From assembly GCA_014773175.1 (NCBI GenBank), contig VXCM01000764.1, positions 62,001-126,000 of the forward strand: 64,000 nt of DNA. The letters are read 5' to 3'. Source of the stretch: Lucifuga dentata (taxonomy: Eukaryota > Chordata > Actinopteri > Ophidiiformes > Bythitidae). Made by a program: the position numbers and the translations under genes. Numbering within the stretch: position 1 is the stretch's first letter; every line of letters starts with the position of its first letter. The notes beneath the pieces are model-generated. The model saw nothing but the letters and a program-made list of their open reading frames with translations, searched no databases and had not been told where the DNA came from. Below are positions 58,109 to 64,000 of the stretch, in pieces.

Positions 58109-58648
58109 TTAAAGGTCCATGCTGGTGGTTTTGCGTGTTTAAGCCCAATAACCTGCCATTTTCCAAAACGTACTACTGCACCCAAAACTATTAGAATTGC
58201 TTTTTCTACCTTCTAGGCTGCGATTGATTTAAGGTTTATTCCAGCACGCTTTTAAAATCAACTTGTAGAAACTTCAAATGTGCTTGAGATAAGTAATCCA
58301 TCACAGCGAATATGACATTGAAGTAATTATTTAATCCATCCAACATGGAGCTGTTCCGAAGAAAATGCATGTCTCTGCCCGGAAAAATGCTCCTAGGAAA
58401 AGATGGATTTTACTGAGAATTTAAAAACAACCGTCCCTTCTACAATCAGACTTAAGTGTTAGCAGGTGAAATATTGACTTTTAAGGCAAGTATATCACCT
58501 GAACATTTTGAAAGATTAGGGGATTTGGCAAAATAACATGAAAACTAAAGTACAGTTTTGTGCTTTGGAAAATGGTTTGATTGTCAGTACACTATGCAGG
58601 CAGCTTTACTGGGCTTACACGTGCAAAACTACCAGTATAGTCCTTTAT
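58109..58648 (+). mobile_element. TTAA MITE copy 8, old and diverged
   Basis: It starts TTAAAGGTCCATGCTGG and ends CCAGTATAGTCCTTTA. The interior keeps AAATCAACTTGTAGAAACTT, GTAATCCATCACAG, TTAGCAGGTGAAATATTGAC and TTGAAAGATTAGG, with many substitutions. It is inserted just after the second tRNA-Leu, within the duplicated block. Confidence 0.8.
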
Positions 58649-58654
58649 TATACA

Positions 58655-58830
58655 GTACATTATGTCATGATGTTACAAAACATGTTCAGCAAAGCACAGT
58701 CTTATGAATGAAAGAAAATGGGTTTTTGAAATAAAATCATCTAATTAATACTTATAACAAATGTGTGGTGATTAATAGGTGAAAATAAATTATGACAGAT
58801 TTAATTCTTCTTTTTTTCTAATGATTGAAA
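58655..58830. repeat. Right part of the duplicated tRNA-Leu flank
   Basis: TATGTCATGATGTTACAAAAC, GCAAAGCACAG and GTGATTAATAGGTG correspond to TGTCATGATGTTGCAAAAC, GCAAACAGG and GTGATTAATAAGTG at about 55966-56115. The MITE at 58109 separates this from its tRNA. Confidence 0.65.
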
Positions 58831-58900
58831 TGTCAAACAGACATACCCCTTCCTCTTTTTTCATTTTTTCTACCCTTCTTACTCATTCGGCAAACCACAC

Positions 58901-59045
58901 GGTAAAGCAGATAATTGCTTGTCATGACTAAACAAGAAAGGAAAGGGGCAGAACGAGGGAGAAAGGAGGTGAAGAAGGATGTGAGCAAGAGGAAAAAGAG
59001 GAAAAGCCCGAGTGAGAGAGCAGAATTTTGAGATGGAGGGAAGAT
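58901..59045. repeat. Duplicated block, second copy (see 57820)
   Basis: GTAAAGCAGATAATTGCTTG to AATTTTGAGATGGAGG matches 57837-57971 in order. No tRNA follows this copy; instead there is purine-rich DNA. Confidence 0.65.
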
Positions 59046-59723
59046 TGGTAGGGCAAAAAAAAAATGGAGATGACAAAAAAGAGAGGCTAACAGGAGGGAA
59101 AGGCCATTGTTTGTCTTTTGCTAGCTTTCCAGATGAGAAAGAGGTTGTATAGAGCAAGAGATAACAGAAAGGATGGAGGAGAGGAAAAAAGAGAGGGATG
59201 TGATTAGAGGATAAGCAGAGATCATCCCTCCATTGTTTAAAAAGGATGGAAAAACCAGCCCTCCCTCTTCCTCTATTTTTTCCAGCACCCGTACCCCATT
59301 TTTTTTTTTTTTCATTTGCTTTGTTTTGAGAATTGTGGGAATCTTGAAGAGGATGGAGGGATGAAAAAGGGAGCAATAACATTGCTCCATCCTTTTATAA
59401 ATAGCCCTCTCTTCCTCTCTTCCTCTCACCTCTCCCCTTCTCTGCCTTTCCATCCATCTCTCTCGCTCGAACGCTGCACCTGTGAAATGCAGAGGATGAG
59501 AGACAGAGAGTGAGAGAAAGAGAAACAAAGAGATGGAGGGAGGGATGAACATGGAGGGGTAGAGCCTCACAACATTAGCATGCTGAGAGTGTCAGCACTC
59601 TCCTCTCTTTCTCTCCCTCCATCCCCATCCCTCTTTCCATCCCTCCCTCTGTCTCACTCTCCTCACTGGTCACTGCAATTATACCATCAAAACACTCCAG
59701 CCTGAGAGCATAATAGCTTCCCT

Positions 59724-59787
<64 letters not shown>

Positions 59788-60146
59788 CATGAAAGATCAA
59801 AAAAGAGATGTGTGTGTATTGTGCATAGTTCAGTGCCATACGTGGTGCATTATGTGCGCATGTATGACATGAAGGGCATCTGTTGGTGTGTGAGCATCGC
59901 TTGAGTGTGTGTGCGAAAATGCAAATACAGAAAATGTGGCATGTGTGGGTGAACATGAGTGTTTCTGTGTGTGTGTGTGTGTGTGTTGTGTGTGTGTCTT
60001 TCAATCCTATTGACTAAAAAAACTGCTTCTCCAACCTTTGACTGAACATACTCTTAGACACACGCTGAGACCCACTTTCCATCTGCATATCTAATAGTAC
60101 ACACACACACACACACACACACACAAATGATTAAATGCTCGATATN

Positions 60147-60188
<42 letters not shown>

Positions 60189-60646
60189 TGATTAAATGCT
60201 CGATATTTGTTACACACACTCATATTTTTACATTAACCTACCAGAGGACTCCTGGTTTTGAATTCAAATCTGTATTTCTCATGTGCATCTCTACATCTAC
60301 ACACACACACACACACACACTAATGGATGCATATCGTTATACAGTCATGGCTTTGACACACAAACCGTTATGACCTACATGCCCAGTGGGTCATCATTAC
60401 GCCACATAACACACTTTCACACCTTCAGTTGTGCACACACACACAGCTTTTGTATATGTTCCCTCAACTTCCTCCATCCTCTTTTTGCTTACACACACAC
60501 ACACACACACACAGACACACACACACACACACACACACAGACACACACACACACACACACACACACTACCTTCTCTCTATGAGCTTGTTATCCCTCTCTG
60601 TCCATTCGTCTCTTTGTCACCTTGCCCTTAGCTATTTGAGTACACT

Positions 60647-60684
<38 letters not shown>

Positions 60685-60902
60685 ACACACACATAAACAC
60701 ACTCATCGTCTGCCTCGCCGTCTGTCTCACTTTCATTCTCTCATTCTGCTGCAGCCTGTCTCTCCGTCTCTTTGTCTGTCCACATATGTTATCTGTCTCA
60801 ATGTCTCCTCATTCTTCTTTATGGAGCTGAAAGACATGATTGCCACATCATCCAAATATAAATACATTCAAATTATGCTCTTTATGTTTCACACTTTCTT
60901 TT

Positions 60903-60946
<44 letters not shown>

Positions 60947-60990
60947 TTCCCACTTTGTCTATCTCTCCTTTCATCTTAGCTCTATTTTTT

Positions 60991-61033
<43 letters not shown>

Positions 61034-61371
61034 NCCCTCCCTCCCTCCTGCTCTCCCCCTGGAATAAATCAATTAACATACACTTTATGCTGTCTATTGA
61101 TCCTCATATCTATCCATCCTCACCCCCCTTCTGCTCTTGCCCTTTCTCTTCCTCTGGGTGTTTTCTCTCTCTCTCTCTCTCTCTCCTCTCTTTCCACACA
61201 TCCTTTTTTCCCTCCCTTTCCTCTCATCTTTGACTTCATAAGCTCTTTGCATCTCTCTGTCCCCCCCTTCTCTTTCTGTCTTTGTGTCTCTGTCAGTCCC
61301 TGTCTCTTTACATCTCTCTCTTTGGGATGTCCTATTTTTTGGCTGGCACCTACGTGTGTGTACTAAAGTGT

Positions 61372-61410
<39 letters not shown>

Positions 61411-61411
61411 N

Positions 61412-61464
<53 letters not shown>

Positions 61465-61525
61465 TTTTTGATGTTGAACTAAGTGTTTAACATAATTTTG
61501 ATTCCTTAGAGGAATGACGTTCCTG

Positions 61526-61576
<51 letters not shown>

Positions 61577-62160
61577 GCTTTTGGTAGGCTTTCAGTGAAC
61601 AATTTATGGCTTTTAGTATTCTCTAGCTTATGCAGCATATCCATGTATTATCAATTGGCATTCTCCCACTCCACTACACACACACACGCACACACACGCA
61701 CACNCACACACACACACACACACACCTGCATGGGCCGCTCGCCCTCCTAGAATGACAAAAGCCCAGTATTATCTATTGTTATTGCAGATGGATGCAGCCA
61801 TCATTTCATGACCTCGCTCTCTCCTCCTCTCTCTGCATGTTTTTATTTATTCAGACCTCTCTCACATTCTCTCTTTCCTGCTCTCCTCTCTGCATGTTTA
61901 TGTTTATTCAAACATCCCTTTCTCTGTCTCCTTCTCTCCCTCTGCACCTATGTGTCCAGCTTTTGTACCAGCCTCGTTTCCATAACAACCTTTCAGTCAG
62001 TGCCTAACCATTTTTGATGAGAAGTGGAGAAAGAAAGAGATAGGATGTGACAGAAGGAGAGAGAGAGATTTGGGAGGTTAATCAGGCAAAGCACTGGATA
62101 GATGCAAAGCAGGAGGAAACAAAATATTAAATAAGAATTTGCTCAAATGTATCACGGGTT
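59046..62160. other. Microsatellite-rich intergenic stretch
   Basis: No gene was recognised. Main arrays: (GT)n 59727-59783; (CA)n about 60100-60126 and 60147-60186 (an N at 60146 with partial duplication); (CA)n 60299-60320 and 60490-60566; (CT)n 60650-60682; (TTTC)n 60900-60946; (CT)n 60993-61033 with N 61034; (GT)n-N-(GA)n 61375-61461; (CT)n 61531-61568; (CA)n 61675-61725 with N 61704. Long open frames here are translations of these arrays. Confidence 0.85.
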
Positions 62161-62754
62161 TTAAAGGACCATACCGTCCATTTTGCATGTTTGAGCCTAA
62201 TATATTCAATTTTTATACATGTAACGTTACTGACAATCATTTCCCAAACATACTACTGGAATGGTGAATTAAAAATGTTTTTCCTACCTTCCAGGCCGCC
62301 ATTGGGTTCAGTTCATTCTGGTACGCTATTAAAATCAGCTTGTTCATACTTGAAACGTTCTTGGGATAGGTAATCCATCATCATGAACAAGACGTGTATT
62401 CAGGTTTTTTTTTTTTAGAAGTTACATAATTTTAGCTTTTAAGCACAATAAAAAGCGCAGAGTGAATGTATGTCTCCACTGGGGAATCTAATCCCAAAAG
62501 AAGACCTGTGTTTATCAAAAAATTGAAATGACTGTGACTTTATAATTTTGCATAACTATTAACAGGTGAAACTGATTTTTAAGGTGGGTGTATCACTTGA
62601 ATATTTGATTTTGAAAGATTAAGAGATTTTGCAAAATATCAGGAAAGATGAAATACGGTTTTATCCTTTGGGAAATGATTGTCAGTAACATAACATGTAT
62701 GAAAAGTGAATATAATTGGCTCAAACATGCAGAATGGCCAGTATGGCCCTTTAA
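62161..62754 (+). mobile_element. TTAA MITE copy 9, full length
   Basis: TTAAAGGACCATACCGTCC at the left and CCAGTATGGCCCTTTAA at the right, 594 bp. The inverted ends include GAGCCTAATATATTCAATTT, and in reverse AAGTGAATATAATTGGCTC. The interior is colinear with copies 2 and 5, making this the best template for the family. Noncoding. Confidence 0.9.
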
Positions 62755-63815
62755 AGGCCATGATTGACCAGGTGTTTTTTTTTTTTTTTTTNTTTTTTTT
62801 TTTTTTTTGTTTTGTTTTTTTGTTTCATTATAAAGACTTTTCTGGCAGTAGACTTTTTGAAGACAGGTGTAGCTAATAACATTGATTAGTCCAGGTATTG
62901 TGCATCCTGGCTTATTAAGACTGTTTAAATTTTTTTCTCACAATGGTGAACATATGAACCCCAGAAAGAAACGCATATTTTCAGATCCAATTTTCCACAT
63001 GGACCTAAATCTGATATGTATTGGAATCCAACACCAATGCAGCTGTCATCTATACACACAGATCAGAATTTCCTTCACATTCTGATACATCATAAAATGT
63101 GCCACTCTTCTATTTTGTCCAAAAATGAATGACATACACTGATTGTTGTACGCAATCTCATCAGTCATGAGCCCTCGCTTGCATCCAGACATGCCTGTGA
63201 GCTGAGGGATGATTATTTCTGTCTCATCAGAGTCCACTCTAGTGTTTTGTTTACCTGTATCTCTGAAGTGAATCTCTTGTTTGTGGATGTGTGTTGTTTC
63301 AGGTCTAAAACGTGTGAACACATTTTCACATATGGGCCAGCTAATAAGGAAGACTTGTAGTATAAATGTATGGAAGATTATAAGGGACACAATTAAAATT
63401 AAAAAAACAGAGTGAAATATAATACACATTTGTGAAATACATGTTTTCATTTGTATTTCATTTCCATACACGCATTTACTGTGCCATAATTACATGAAAA
63501 ACATATGGTATAAAGCACACTGTGTATTTATTTTGTTTGAATGATTGAATTAATTGTTTTTCATTGTAACATGAATTTTTCATGCCACATTAAAATCAAA
63601 TCACAGTACGGTGAAAACAAAAGTGCATGCAGCCTATCACAAATAGCACAAATGTGTTTAAGTTTCCTGTTAATCTTGTTTTAACAAAACAAAAAAGGAA
63701 CCAGGTGTATCATATTCTGTATAATTACTGACCTATTAACTATATATTGACTTATACAATAGTGATGAGAATATGGAAAAACTGCTCCCTCATTTAAGCT
63801 GAAGTTTCTGCAGTG

Positions 63816-63846
<31 letters not shown>
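62755..63846. other. Intergenic stretch
   Basis: A T homopolymer with an N at 62792, then A/T-rich unique-looking DNA and a (GT)n tract at 63814-63850. No gene was recognised; the 141-codon frame at 63046-63471 (minus) has no recognisable similarity. Confidence 0.5.
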
Positions 63847-63848
<2 letters not shown>

Positions 63849-63849
63849 T

Positions 63850-64000
63850 GTAACTATTAGCAGGTAAAACATTGATTTTTAAGGTGGGTGTATCACTTGA
63901 ATATTTGATTTTGAAAGATTAAGAGATTTTGCAAAATATCAGGAAAGCTGAAAAACGGTTTTATCCTTTAGGAAATGATTGTCAGTAACGTAACATGTAG
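63850..64000 (+). mobile_element. TTAA MITE copy 10, partial, cut by the window edge
   Basis: It starts abruptly after the GT microsatellite with GTAACTATTAGCAGG and runs through TTTTTAAGGTGGGTGTATC to TAACGTAACATGTA, the right half of the family. The right inverted end continues beyond the window. The left half is missing. Confidence 0.85.

Noticed and set aside
59121..59570. 149-codon minus frame and overlapping 167-codon frame at 58879-59382
   Set aside because: Translations of purine/pyrimidine-rich duplicated DNA (Phe/Ser/Leu/Pro bias); no domain and no splice context.
60100..60206. Periodic repeats that might suggest a CRISPR array
   Set aside because: These are CA microsatellites with a contig-end duplication in a eukaryotic genome; there are no spacers between palindromic repeats.
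60429..60830. Several long frames in 59.7-61.5 kb
   Set aside because: They encode HTHTHT, SLSLSL or VCVCVC strings from CA, CT and GT arrays.

Overview
The window looks like a draft-assembly piece of a teleost (ray-finned fish) nuclear genome. The genes are spliced vertebrate genes with GT-AG introns. The flanks carry a fish-type Tc1 transposase relic, abundant CA/CT microsatellites and several families of short dispersed elements. Species cannot be read from the sequence.

Four protein genes are supported. On the minus strand: (1) the first coding exon of pyruvate carboxylase at 2783-2918, with a probable noncoding first exon and promoter near 14.7-15.25 kb, the rest of the gene lying left of the window; (2) a complete 10-exon coding region at 21189-26668 for an ELM2-SANT-C2H2 corepressor of the MIDEAS/TRERF1 family; (3) a complete 10-exon coding region at 40717-45516 for SLC3A2 (4F2hc), with a TATA-driven noncoding exon near 46.7 kb. 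On the plus strand: (4) complete SNX15 at 52284-56735 in seven coding exons. For genes 2-4 I followed splice sites by eye. Once assembly duplications are removed, the exon lengths sum to intact frames of 999, 509 and 381 residues.

RNA genes: an intact-looking tRNA-Leu(AAG) in the last SNX15 intron, a diverged second copy about 2.2 kb downstream, and a degenerate tRNA-Ile relic in another SNX15 intron.

The rest is intron and intergenic DNA. Its dominant structure is a roughly 550-750 bp nonautonomous element with long inverted ends, bounded by TTAA and starting AGGACCATACC. It occurs at least nine times in full or partial form. One copy is a large palindrome, one is broken by a LINE fragment and an N gap, and one sits inside a duplicated tRNA-Leu block whose paralogue looks like the empty site.

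Single N characters are usually flanked by direct duplications of about 60-120 bp, as if overlapping contig ends were joined without merging. Three of these fall inside coding exons (ELM2/SANT gene, slc3a2, snx15) and one inside the tRNA-Leu, so automatic annotation would report false frameshifts there.

The genes do not form a functional pathway. pc, slc3a2 and snx15 lie on human 11q12-q13, so this is probably a conserved linkage block. The ELM2/SANT gene within it is the most interesting item, because the human family members are elsewhere.
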